A stretch of 64,000 nucleotides of DNA, from positions 191,716 through 255,715 of the forward strand of contig NZ_BAABEY010000024.1 in assembly GCF_039540405.1 (NCBI RefSeq), read 5' to 3'. The stretch comes from Ravibacter arvi (GTDB lineage: Bacteria; Bacteroidota; Bacteroidia; Cytophagales; Spirosomataceae). Position 1 is the first letter of the stretch, and every line of letters starts with the position of its first letter. Positions 1 through 8,307 of the stretch are shown in pieces. Under the pieces are notes generated by a model. The model saw nothing but the letters and a program-made list of their open reading frames with translations. It was not told the origin of the DNA and did no database searches. A program made the translations under genes and the position numbers.

Positions 1-2
1 CG

Positions 3-455
3 GTGAGCGGCCGTTTTACAAAGAGACAGGCAGAGGTATATGATGCAGTGCTTCGTGTTTTCAGGGCGGCAAAAGATATGCTCGTTACCGGGAATATCTG
101 GGATGAGTATCATGCCCGTGTGAACGAGGTGATGGAAAAGGAACTGGTCGGGTTGGGCCTGCTTTCCCTGGAGGATATCAGGAACCAGAACCCTGACTGG
201 CCGGCTTATAAGAAATATTTCCCGCATGGTACCTCTCATTTTCTCGGGCTTGACGTTCATGATGTGGGTAATAAATACCGCCGGTTTGAACCGGGAATGG
301 TTTTTACCTGCGAACCGGGTATCTATATAAGAGAAGAGGGATTAGGAATTAGGCTGGAGAACAATATATTGATTACGGAAACCGGGAATCTGGACCTCAT
401 GGGCGGGATTCCTATTGAGCGGGAAGAAATTGAAGATTTAATGAATGCATCATAG
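3..455 (+). CDS. M24 family aminopeptidase (Xaa-Pro aminopeptidase type), C-terminal part
   Basis: This is the last 150 residues of a metallopeptidase whose start lies left of the window; the frame is open from the first bases. The pita-bread fold metal-site motifs are in order: HGTSHFLGLDVHDVG near residues 75-90 (metal and substrate histidines), CEPGIYI near 103-109 (metal glutamate) and RLENNILIT near 117-125 (last metal glutamate). Family members remove an N-terminal residue preceding proline and use two Mn or Zn ions. It ends 8 bases before eboA and may be co-transcribed with it, but nothing links it to the ebo function. Its exact subtype (PepP or PepQ-like) cannot be set without the N-terminus. 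Confidence 0.9.
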   Translation: MSGRFTKRQAEVYDAVLRVFRAAKDMLVTGNIWDEYHARVNEVMEKELVGLGLLSLEDIRNQNPDWPAYKKYFPHGTSHFLGLDVHDVGNKYRRFEPGMVFTCEPGIYIREEGLGIRLENNILITETGNLDLMGGIPIEREEIEDLMNAS

Positions 456-463
456 GAAATGGC

Positions 464-1333
464 ATGAATGAAATAGCATCCGCGCTGTGGGAAATAATCG
501 CAGCAAATGAAAAGGAAGAGGTGCTGCAATGGCTTAAACCGCTGGCGCAGCGCAGGCCGATGGAAATTATGACGGCGTTTGTGGCGGTGCCGCGGCAGGT
601 TTCAAAACTGCAGGTGTTTACGCCCGAACCCGCGGCGGCTGGATTAAGCAGCCTTTCGGAAGGCTTTTCAGTAAACGGGTGGTCGCTGACGCGGCTAAGC
701 CGGGTTTGGTTACTGACGCTGCTCGATCAGAATGACCGGGAAGAATATGTGCGCCACATCCGGACGCTTTTTGATACAGCAGAAATGAACGAGCTGGTGG
801 CGCTCTATTCGGCATTGCCGCTCCTGGGTTATCCCAATCAGTGGCTGGGGCTTGCTACCGATGCCGTCAGGTCAAATATCGGTTTGGTATTGGATGCTAT
901 CGCGTTGCAAAATCCTTATCCGGCCCTGCATTTTCCCGAAGGCGCGTGGAACCAGCTGATCATGAAAGTCATTTTTAATGATAAGCCTATTCACCGGGTA
1001 TATGGCCTCGAAAAAAGGGCGAATGCCGACCTGGCCCGGATCCTGTTGGATTTCGCACACGAACGCCGGGCCGCGGGCCGTCAGGTTGCGCCACAGGTTT
1101 GGCGGTTGATTTCCGGCTTTGTAAAAGACAGCACGCTGGCGGATCTGAAATTCCTGATGGATTCGGGGAAACCCGAGGAAAGGCAGGCGGCAGCATTGGT
1201 TTGTCTGCAATCGGACTACCCGCCTGCCATGGAGTTGCTGGAGCAGTACCCGGACCTGACGGAAATGGCGCGGGAAGGGAAATTGCGGTGGAAAAATCTG
1301 GAATTTGATGAAATGAATACTTATGTGTCGTAG
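464..1333 (+). CDS. eboA: EboA family metabolite traffic protein
   Basis: A 289-residue soluble, mostly helical protein without signal peptide or membrane segment. Recognition rests on its position as first gene of the fixed eboA-eboB-eboC-eboD-eboE-eboF order and on its EboA-like sequence (N-terminal helix with LQWLKP, central WLLTLLDQNDREEYV). From published work on cyanobacteria, the ebo cluster is needed to move a scytonemin precursor to the periplasm; the biochemical role of EboA itself is unknown. The start at 464 is the first ATG after the peptidase stop. Its 3' end overlaps an open extension of the eboB frame. Confidence 0.85.
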   Translation: MNEIASALWEIIAANEKEEVLQWLKPLAQRRPMEIMTAFVAVPRQVSKLQVFTPEPAAAGLSSLSEGFSVNGWSLTRLSRVWLLTLLDQNDREEYVRHIRTLFDTAEMNELVALYSALPLLGYPNQWLGLATDAVRSNIGLVLDAIALQNPYPALHFPEGAWNQLIMKVIFNDKPIHRVYGLEKRANADLARILLDFAHERRAAGRQVAPQVWRLISGFVKDSTLADLKFLMDSGKPEERQAAALVCLQSDYPPAMELLEQYPDLTEMAREGKLRWKNLEFDEMNTYVS

Positions 1334-1448
1334 TTGTCAGCAAAACCCTCATCTCAATCCTTCGCATTTTGAGGGGGCCGGAGACCCGGCTTTGGAAGTC
1401 ACCCACCAGGACCTGCAATGGAACGACTATCGTTCGTCCATCAGCGGG

Positions 1449-2354
1449 ATGCGTTTTTTTGATCCGCATGTGCATATGGTCTCGCGCACTACCGACGATT
1501 ACCAGGCCATGTATGACGCTGGAATCGTTGCATTGATCGAACCTTCGTTCTGGGTAGGGCAGCCCCGGACCGGCCTGTCTACCTTTAAAGATTATTACAA
1601 TAGCCTCATCGGGTGGGAACGATTTCGGTCAAGCCAGTTCGGAATTCGCCATTATTGTACCATCGGGCTCAATTCCCGGGAAGCCAATAATGAAGTGCTG
1701 GCCGAACAGGTAATGGAAATATTGCCCCTGTATGCCTATAAGGAGGGAGTTGTGGGTATTGGTGAAATCGGGTTTGACGACCAGACCGCGCTTGAGGAGA
1801 AATATTACCGGGCACAGCTGGAATTGGCGAAAAGCGCACGTCTCCCGGTACAGGTACATACGCCGCACCGTGACAAGAAGCGCGGAACAGAGCGCAGTAT
1901 GTCCATTGCGCTTGAACATGGTGTGGACCCGGGTTGGGTGGTGATAGACCACAACAATGAAGAGACCGTAAAGAGTGTGCTGGATCAGGGTTTTTGGGCG
2001 GCATTCACGATTTACCCCTTTACCAAAATGGGAAATGAGCGTATGGTAAAGGTGGTGGAACAATATGGTAGCGAGCGTATTATGATTAACTCCGCCGCGG
2101 ACTGGGGGATTTCCGATCCGCTTGCCGTACCGAAAACTGCGGCGCTGATGAAAGCCAGGGGGATCTCTGATGAAGCGATCAGGAAAGTGACCTATCAGAA
2201 TGCCATCGATGCTTTTGCCTTGAGCGGACAAATTGACGTGGCTGATTTTGAACAGGGGAAAGACATTGATCAAAACCAGAAATTTTTCGGGAACAGCATT
2301 TTACGCGGGGGACAGCAGCCACGCGTAGCCCGAAATTCCATTTTTATCTCCTGA
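1449..2354 (+). CDS. eboB: EboB, TatD-family metal-dependent hydrolase
   Basis: A 301-residue TIM-barrel hydrolase of the amidohydrolase/TatD superfamily. The protein opens with MRFFDPHVHM, the HxH metal motif; GEIGFDD near residue 107 gives a metal-site glutamate, VHTPHRD near 140 and IDHNN near 171 give histidines, and SAADWG near 215 the late aspartate. The frame stays open back to an ATG at 1323 that overlaps eboA by 11 bases. I chose 1449 because TatD-type proteins carry HxH within the first ten residues. Within the ebo operon it is expected to act on the same unidentified exported metabolite; the substrate is unknown. Confidence 0.85.
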   Translation: MRFFDPHVHMVSRTTDDYQAMYDAGIVALIEPSFWVGQPRTGLSTFKDYYNSLIGWERFRSSQFGIRHYCTIGLNSREANNEVLAEQVMEILPLYAYKEGVVGIGEIGFDDQTALEEKYYRAQLELAKSARLPVQVHTPHRDKKRGTERSMSIALEHGVDPGWVVIDHNNEETVKSVLDQGFWAAFTIYPFTKMGNERMVKVVEQYGSERIMINSAADWGISDPLAVPKTAALMKARGISDEAIRKVTYQNAIDAFALSGQIDVADFEQGKDIDQNQKFFGNSILRGGQQPRVARNSIFIS

Positions 2355-2370
2355 GCGTAGCCGTAAGTTC

Positions 2371-3237
2371 ATGTCGCTGAAACCTTATCTGCAGCTTACA
2401 CGGCCGGCTAACCTTGTTACCGCTGTAGCCGATATCCTGGCGGGTATTGCCATCGCCGGCTATCCGTTCGCCTCGTGGGAGCTCGGTTGGCTGATTTTGG
2501 CTACGCTGGGTTTGTATGGTGGCGGAATAGTGTTGAACGACGTTTTTGATGCGCCGCTTGATGCCGTCGAGCGACCCGAAAGACCTATACCCAGCGGGAA
2601 AGTCCCGCTGCGACAGGCCGCCTTCATGGGAGGTTCGCTGCTGCTGATCGGGGTTTTGTCGGGTTTTGCGTACTCCGCAGAAAGCGGCCTGATTAGTTTG
2701 ATCGTCGCGCTGCTGACCCTTGTTTACAACCGGTTTGCCAAGCACAGCCGCTTTTTCGGACCTTTGGTCATGGGATCGTGCAGAGGCGGAAATTTGCTTT
2801 TAGGTATCAGTTCGGTTACCCCGGCGCTCTGGCATTGGTGGCCGATAGCCCTGGTGCCGGTGGTGTATATCGCCGCCATCACCATGATCAGCCAGGATGA
2901 AGTCCACGGTGGAAAAAGGGGATACCTTTTTCTGGCTGCAGCGTTTTATGTCACCGTACATACCGTGCAATTATATGTCAGTTCCCTGGAGGGCAACTTG
3001 TTTTACGCTTGTCTTTTCGTGGCCCTGCATGCCCTCCTGATCGGGCTGCCGCTTTACAAAGCCATGGTTACCCCGGTCGGCCCCCTGATTGGAAAAGCAG
3101 TAAAAGCCGGTGTACTGTCGCTTATCGTGATGAACGCCGCCTGGTGCGTCGCGTTCGGATATTTTGGGTTGGGTATTTTTGTGCTTATTCTCCTGCCGCT
3201 TTCGATGTTCCTGGGAAAGAAGTTTGCGGTAACGTGA
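2371..3237 (+). CDS. eboC: EboC, UbiA-like prenyltransferase family membrane protein
   Basis: A 288-residue integral membrane protein with about eight or nine hydrophobic segments. It has the first aspartate motif of UbiA prenyltransferases (NDVFDAPLDAVERPERPIPSG, near residues 55-75; NDxxD with the following RPxRPIPSG). The second motif, which is normally YDxxD-like, is reduced to SQDEVHGGKRG near residue 175, so classical prenyl transfer may be altered. EboC is the only membrane protein of the ebo set and is the natural candidate for the membrane step. It starts 16 bases after eboB. A seven-base inverted-repeat element follows directly after the stop and separates it from eboD. Confidence 0.85.
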   Translation: MSLKPYLQLTRPANLVTAVADILAGIAIAGYPFASWELGWLILATLGLYGGGIVLNDVFDAPLDAVERPERPIPSGKVPLRQAAFMGGSLLLIGVLSGFAYSAESGLISLIVALLTLVYNRFAKHSRFFGPLVMGSCRGGNLLLGISSVTPALWHWWPIALVPVVYIAAITMISQDEVHGGKRGYLFLAAAFYVTVHTVQLYVSSLEGNLFYACLFVALHALLIGLPLYKAMVTPVGPLIGKAVKAGVLSLIVMNAAWCVAFGYFGLGIFVLILLPLSMFLGKKFAVT

Positions 3238-3300
3238 GGAGAAATCGGAAGTCGGAGATCGGCGCTTTTCCGATTTCCGATTTCTGACTTCCGATTTCCC
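3238..3300. repeat. GAAATCG heptad inverted repeat between eboC and eboD
   Basis: It begins at the first base after the eboC stop. Left-arm units are GAAATCG, GAAGTCG, GAGATCG; the right arm reads back as GATTTCC, GATTTCT, GACTTCC, GATTTCC, giving a long, slightly imperfect hairpin around a short loop near 3260. The same family occurs at 35453 and 36201. It could end or reduce transcription between eboC and eboD; unlike the 35453 copy it is followed by a C-run, not a T-run. Confidence 0.85.
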
Positions 3301-3421
3301 CCCTCACTTGAATCTCTCTTCCAAATGTCCGATTTTTGTAAGTACCGGAAAGAAAAGGTTTCCCCGTTTTAATCGTTAATCTAATATCGCGGCGCAAGGG
3401 CGGAGCGAATGTATAAACGTC

Positions 3422-4597
3422 ATGTTTGTTTTAGAGCAGTCTTTTAAGGTTTCTTATCAATACCAGGTATATTTTACGGAGCATTTGTTTGACGCTGAGA
3501 ACGCGTTGCTTGCACAGGTATTTCGGTCATTGGTTGAGCCGGGCTATGTAGCCCGGGCTTTGTTTGTTGTGGACGAAGGCGTATGGACAGCCCACCCGGT
3601 GCTGGGAGAGCAGATTTCCCGCTACTTTGATACGCTGAAAGACCTGGTGGTATTGGCGCCTGAAATAATCCGTGTCCCGGGTGGTGAAGCCGTAAAGAAC
3701 GACCGGCTTCAGGTTGAAAGGATCGTTGACGCCGTCAATGAATACGGGATCGACCGTCATTCTTACCTGGTTGCAATCGGTGGGGGAGCAGTCCTGGATA
3801 TGGCCGGTTATGCGGCCGCTATTTCTCACCGTGGTGTCCGGCACATCCGGATCCCGACCACGGTCCTTTCGCAGAATGACTCCGGAATCGGGGTGAAGAA
3901 CAGCGTTAATTACAAGGGAAAGAAGAATTTTCTCGGGACCTTCGTGCCTCCGGTAGCGGTCATCAATGACAGTGCTTTCCTGCAGACGCTCGAGGACCGT
4001 GATTGGCGTTCGGGAATTTCTGAAGCCGTTAAAGTTGCGCTCATCAAAGATATTGCATTCTTTGAATGGCTGGACAACCAAAAGGACGCGCTGGCGAACC
4101 GGGCTGCCGAACCGATGGCCCATCTCATTATCAAATGTGCGGACCTGCATTTGCAGCATATCCGGGGAGGAGACCCCTTTGAGTTCGGGTCGGCCCGACC
4201 GCTTGACTTCGGCCACTGGGCTGCACATAAGCTTGAGTACCTTACCAATTTTGAACTCAGGCACGGTGAAGCCGTTGCCATAGGAATTGCACTGGATACG
4301 GTCTATTCCTTTCTTAAAGGATTCATTTCCGAAACCGATGTGCTGCGGGTTCTGAATCTTTTTACCGTACTCGGGTTCGGGCTTTCACATGAAAAACTGT
4401 GGGAGGATGATAGCCGGCATCTGAAAGCAGGCCTGGCAGAATTCAGGGAGCATTTGGGTGGCAGGCTCACCATCACGCTCCTGGAAGCGCTCGGAAAGGG
4501 CATTGAGGTGCACGAAATGGACGAAAACCTGATCGAAAAGGCCGCGAATTATTTAAAAACCTATGAAACCTCGCTGAGGTTGTCCCCATCTGTTTAA
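3422..4597 (+). CDS. eboD: EboD, 3-dehydroquinate synthase-like protein of the ebo operon
   Basis: A 391-residue protein of the dehydroquinate synthase fold. Visible features: the NAD-binding glycine motif AIGGGAVLD near residues 118-126, IPTTVLSQNDSGIGVKN near 144-160, and the likely zinc ligands Glu201 (SGISEAVK), His265 (LDFGHWAAH) and His281 (LRHGEAVAIG). The known family reaction converts DAHP to 3-dehydroquinate, and sedoheptulose-phosphate cyclases share the fold. Its position between eboC and eboE argues for an ebo-specific cyclase rather than housekeeping AroB. Start: first ATG after a 184-base spacer that contains the heptad repeat. Confidence 0.9.
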   Translation: MFVLEQSFKVSYQYQVYFTEHLFDAENALLAQVFRSLVEPGYVARALFVVDEGVWTAHPVLGEQISRYFDTLKDLVVLAPEIIRVPGGEAVKNDRLQVERIVDAVNEYGIDRHSYLVAIGGGAVLDMAGYAAAISHRGVRHIRIPTTVLSQNDSGIGVKNSVNYKGKKNFLGTFVPPVAVINDSAFLQTLEDRDWRSGISEAVKVALIKDIAFFEWLDNQKDALANRAAEPMAHLIIKCADLHLQHIRGGDPFEFGSARPLDFGHWAAHKLEYLTNFELRHGEAVAIGIALDTVYSFLKGFISETDVLRVLNLFTVLGFGLSHEKLWEDDSRHLKAGLAEFREHLGGRLTITLLEALGKGIEVHEMDENLIEKAANYLKTYETSLRLSPSV

Positions 4598-4642
4598 CCC
4601 GCTGTCCGGCAACCGCCGGCTACCGGAATTTTTGAAGACCTT

Positions 4643-5836
4643 ATGCAAACCGGTTACGGTCATCTGACTTATTGTAGCAATATTCATCCCGGCCTGAGCT
4701 GGGAGCATCATTTCAATGAGCTCAGAACGAATGTTCCCCTCGTCCGGCAAGCTGTTGCCGGAAACGCGCCCATGGCCCTCGGTCTGCGGTGTTCAAATGA
4801 AGCATCCCTTGTTTTGACGGAAGAGCTTGATGTTTTCAGGCAGTGGCTACGTGAAAACCATTTGTACGTGATCTCGATCAATGGCTTCCCTTATGCCGAT
4901 TTCCACCAGGAGGTGGTCAAAGACAGGGTGCACCGGCCGGACTGGACTACAGCGGAACGGCTGGACTATACAAAACGCCTTTGTAATATCCTGGCCCGGC
5001 TTCTGCCCGACGGTATGGAGGAGGGCGGGGTTTCAACGCCACCGCTTTCGTACCGGCACTGGTGGGGAAGCTCCCTACCCGACACTGCGGACCAGGCAAC
5101 GCGTAATCTCTTGAAGATGATCGGTTTCCTGATCGATCTCAGGCGAGAAACCGGTAAACTCGTACATATAGATATTGAACCCGAACCAGACGGGATTCTT
5201 GATAACGGCGGTGACTTCTTCGAGTGGTACAGTCAAAAACTCCTTCCTATGGGCGTCAGGTACCTGCAGGAAGAACGCGGTTTTTCGGCTGACGAAGCCC
5301 GGGAGGCTATATATGCCCACTTGCGCCTTTGTTATGATGTTTGTCATTTTGCCGTCAGTTATGAAGATCCCGCGACAGTCTTTGCCCATCTGGCAGCGAG
5401 CGGAATCAGGGTCGGCCGGATACAGGTGAGTTCAGCGCTGCGCGTTGACCTCGGGGAGAAGCGGGAAGAAAAGCTGAACACGCTCCGGGCGTTTCTGGAG
5501 CCCATATATCTGCACCAGGTAGTTGCCCGGACCCAATCCGGCGAACTGGTGCGTTATCCGGACCTGGACCTGGCGCTGGCGGCCGATTCAGCAGATCATG
5601 CAGAATGGCGGGTGCATTTTCACGTACCCCTGTTTATGGATGCCTATGGGCTGCTCCGTTCAACAAGGCCGGATATTAACCAGGTGCTTGAGTTGCATCA
5701 GGCCAATCCGGTAACCAACTGCCTGGAGATAGAAACTTATACCTGGGGAGTATTGCCCCGGGAGTTACAAATGCCAATTGCCGATTCCATTATCAGGGAA
5801 ATGAAATGGGTGAAGCAACAATTGGAAAAGAATTGA
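4643..5836 (+). CDS. eboE: EboE metabolite traffic protein (xylose isomerase-like TIM barrel)
   Basis: A 397-residue soluble protein that begins QTGYGHLTYCSNIHPG, typical of EboE. It has features of the xylose isomerase/endonuclease IV barrel: HIDIEPEPDG near residue 173 with acidic metal-ligand candidates, CYDVCHFAVSYEDP near 230 with Asp and His, HFHVP near 328 and LEIETYTWGVLP near 362. The reaction is unknown; a sugar-phosphate isomerase or epimerase-like activity is an inference from the fold. It follows eboD by 45 bases and ends 2 bases before the chosen eboF start, so coupled translation is likely. Confidence 0.85.
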   Translation: MQTGYGHLTYCSNIHPGLSWEHHFNELRTNVPLVRQAVAGNAPMALGLRCSNEASLVLTEELDVFRQWLRENHLYVISINGFPYADFHQEVVKDRVHRPDWTTAERLDYTKRLCNILARLLPDGMEEGGVSTPPLSYRHWWGSSLPDTADQATRNLLKMIGFLIDLRRETGKLVHIDIEPEPDGILDNGGDFFEWYSQKLLPMGVRYLQEERGFSADEAREAIYAHLRLCYDVCHFAVSYEDPATVFAHLAASGIRVGRIQVSSALRVDLGEKREEKLNTLRAFLEPIYLHQVVARTQSGELVRYPDLDLALAADSADHAEWRVHFHVPLFMDAYGLLRSTRPDINQVLELHQANPVTNCLEIETYTWGVLPRELQMPIADSIIREMKWVKQQLEKN

Positions 5837-5838
5837 TA

Positions 5839-7206
5839 ATGCGGAAAACAGTAGTAATTGATGTTGTAGGGCTGAGCGCGAACCTGATTGGTGAGCATAC
5901 CCCTTTTTTGAAGGAATATGTATCCAAAAAAGCAGTAACACCCATAAAGCCGGTGCTTCCTGCCTTAACCACCAGTTCCCAAAGCTGCTATGTGACCGGG
6001 AAATGGCCGGCAGAGCACGGCATTGTCGGAAATGGCTGGTATGACCGGGAAGATGCGGAGGTGAAATTCTGGAAACAGTCCAACCATTTGGTACGTGCTG
6101 AAAAAATATGGGAAGCTGCCCGGAAGACGGATCCGTCATTTACATGTTCAAAAATGTTTTGGTGGTACAACATGTATGCTGCAGTGGACTATTCTGTCAC
6201 GCCGCGGCCGCAATACCACGCAGACGGCGTCAAAGCCCCCGATTGTTATGCGTATCCTGCCAGCCTGAGAGATGAGCTCCAGCAGGAGCTGGGCCAGTTC
6301 CCCCTTTTTAATTTCTGGGGACCCAATGCCAATATTAAGTCATCGCAGTGGATCGCTGATGCTTCTGTCAGTGTAGACAGGAAGTACAATGCGACACTGA
6401 CCTTGATTTACCTGCCACATCTTGATTACTGCCTTCAGAAATTTGGCCCTGATTTGCCAAAAATCAGTAAGGAGTTATCTGAAATCGATCAGTTGCTTAA
6501 GGAGCTGATCGGTTATTTTGAGAGTACGGGCGCAAAAATTATCCTGCTGTCGGAATATGGCATTAATCCTGTTTCTAGGCCGGTGCATATCAACCGTATT
6601 CTCAGGGAGAATGGTTGGATCAAGGTACGGAACGAGCGCTGGTATGAACTGCTGGACGCCGGCGCCTCCGACGCCTTCGCGGTGGCAGATCACCAGGTCG
6701 CTCACGTGTATGTCCGCAACTCTGCCGACCTGCCCGGGGTAAAAGCCCTGTTATCGAAAGTGCCGGGTGTGGCCCGGGTGCTTGACCGCGAGGAGCAGAA
6801 AGATTACCATATTGACCACGAACGGGCGGGAGACCTGGTTTTGGTAGCGGATCCCGATAGCTGGTTTACCTACTACTATTGGACCGACGATGCGAAGGCG
6901 CCGGACTATGCGAAATTGGTGGACATCCACAGAAAACCGGGCTATGACCCCGTAGAGATGTTTATGGACCCCCATAACCCCCTGATCAAACTGAGAGCGG
7001 GGTATAAGCTCCTGAGAAAAAAACTGGGATTCAGGTACCTGATGGACGTGATTCCCTTTGATGCAAACCTGGTGAAAGGGTCCCACGGTTCGGCATTCGT
7101 GCCCAAAATGTATTATCCGATCTGTATTACCGACCAGCAACCGGATAAACCTGAGTTGGAAGCGGTTGATGTTTACCAGGTGATCTGGAAGCATCTGATG
7201 GGGTAG
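5839..7206 (+). CDS. eboF: EboF, alkaline phosphatase superfamily (nucleotide pyrophosphatase-like) protein
   Basis: A 455-residue protein. N-terminal VIDVVGLSANL gives the first metal aspartate, LPALTTSSQS near residue 45 the expected nucleophile threonine/serine region, followed by WPAEHGIVGNGWYDR. YLPHLDYCLQ near 198 supplies later Asp/His ligands and KGSHGS near 415 the last histidine. The usual SDHG motif is replaced by SEYGI near 238, so the metal site is not classical. It lacks a signal peptide, so it should act in the cytoplasm. ATG 5839 was chosen because it lies 2 bases after the eboE stop; a GTG/ATG extension into eboE to 5806 is open but less likely. Last gene of the ebo operon. 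Confidence 0.85.
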   Translation: MRKTVVIDVVGLSANLIGEHTPFLKEYVSKKAVTPIKPVLPALTTSSQSCYVTGKWPAEHGIVGNGWYDREDAEVKFWKQSNHLVRAEKIWEAARKTDPSFTCSKMFWWYNMYAAVDYSVTPRPQYHADGVKAPDCYAYPASLRDELQQELGQFPLFNFWGPNANIKSSQWIADASVSVDRKYNATLTLIYLPHLDYCLQKFGPDLPKISKELSEIDQLLKELIGYFESTGAKIILLSEYGINPVSRPVHINRILRENGWIKVRNERWYELLDAGASDAFAVADHQVAHVYVRNSADLPGVKALLSKVPGVARVLDREEQKDYHIDHERAGDLVLVADPDSWFTYYYWTDDAKAPDYAKLVDIHRKPGYDPVEMFMDPHNPLIKLRAGYKLLRKKLGFRYLMDVIPFDANLVKGSHGSAFVPKMYYPICITDQQPDKPELEAVDVYQVIWKHLMG

Positions 7207-7271
7207 TACGCGGCCGGAGTCTGCGCACTGCCTTGATGGTTGTTAGTATTCACACACGTACACATATCGTC

Positions 7272-8297
7272 ATGAATAATACTTCTGAGAAGAAGGTGGA
7301 TGTTTGCGTCTTGTTCTATGGGAAAGCCTACAACACAATTGTTACAATCAAAAGCCTGCTTCACTACTCCGGTCAGTATATCGACACGATATACCTGATT
7401 CATGAGAAAATGCAGCCTCACAACGACGTAAGCGGCTTTTTTAAGGTGCTTGACGTTTTCAGAGACTATAAGAAAGTGGTATACAAACCCGCGTACTTCT
7501 ACGGGCTGGGCGGTGTTGACTACGAGCGGGCAAAAAATGACGATGCTTATCGGTGGAGTCTGCCGTTTCAGTATGCGTTGGAGCATACCGATAAGAAGTA
7601 TTTGCTTGTGCTTCATAACGACGTTCTTTTTCATGGAGATGTGGTGGGGAGCCGGATGGCCTATATGAATGATACCGGTCACACCTATGCGGGCATCGGG
7701 TCACTGGGCCAGTGTTGGAACTGCCCGCTTCATCATGGACAGGGCTGCAACGGCTATACTTTCCAGGAACACAAAGTTACAGCGGAGACCTATTATGAAC
7801 TGGCCAACCGTTACCCGGACCTGAGAAGGCTTGATATAGGGCGCAGGTTGGTGGAAAATGGCCGCGTTTTTCCGTTGCCTGAGTGCCGCATGAATGAACA
7901 TGCGGCGCTTATCAATACGGCGATTTACCGGAAAGAATGTCTCCCCGAAGGCGATAGCGTTTGTTTCGGTGCGGTCTGGGACGGGGCCGATCTAGGTACG
8001 GTCTGGTTCTATCAAATGGTCAACAAAGGGTATGCTTTCAAGCAGGTAATCCTGGAAGACCACGGCACGCATTCGCCCTTTAATTACACCGGTAGTGGTG
8101 TGAGTTCCTACTCAGACCGGGAACTTTACGATTTAACGGAGCGGGATGCGAAAGCCTATTTTGAGCAGCACTATTATCCTTTGAAATTCGGTCTGTCGGT
8201 GCGGCTGCAATCCGCTGTTTATGCCGCTTACTACACATCGCGACGCTGGGCTGGAAAAGCATTGCTCAGGTTTCGTAAGATATTTGGAATGATTTGA
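7272..8297 (+). CDS. Glycosyltransferase-like protein (GT-A fold)
   Basis: A 341-residue protein without signal peptide. The N-terminus (VDVCVLFYGKAYNTIVTIKSLL region) resembles the nucleotide-sugar-binding start of family 2-type glycosyltransferases, and KYLLVLHNDVLFHGD near residue 105 has HND in the place of the DxD metal motif. A cysteine-rich stretch CWNCPLHHGQGC near 145-156 could bind a metal and is unusual for the family. DHGTHSPFNYTG lies near 255. It follows eboF by 65 bases on the same strand, so it may be read from the ebo promoter; donor and acceptor are unknown. ATG 7272 chosen over 7233 because the fold begins just after it. Confidence 0.65.
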   Translation: MNNTSEKKVDVCVLFYGKAYNTIVTIKSLLHYSGQYIDTIYLIHEKMQPHNDVSGFFKVLDVFRDYKKVVYKPAYFYGLGGVDYERAKNDDAYRWSLPFQYALEHTDKKYLLVLHNDVLFHGDVVGSRMAYMNDTGHTYAGIGSLGQCWNCPLHHGQGCNGYTFQEHKVTAETYYELANRYPDLRRLDIGRRLVENGRVFPLPECRMNEHAALINTAIYRKECLPEGDSVCFGAVWDGADLGTVWFYQMVNKGYAFKQVILEDHGTHSPFNYTGSGVSSYSDRELYDLTERDAKAYFEQHYYPLKFGLSVRLQSAVYAAYYTSRRWAGKALLRFRKIFGMI

Positions 8298-8307
8298 AGC
8301 GTTGTTC

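Noticed and set aside
3422..4597. Housekeeping aroB
   Set aside because: The motifs fit dehydroquinate synthase, but the position inside the ordered ebo operon makes EboD the better call.
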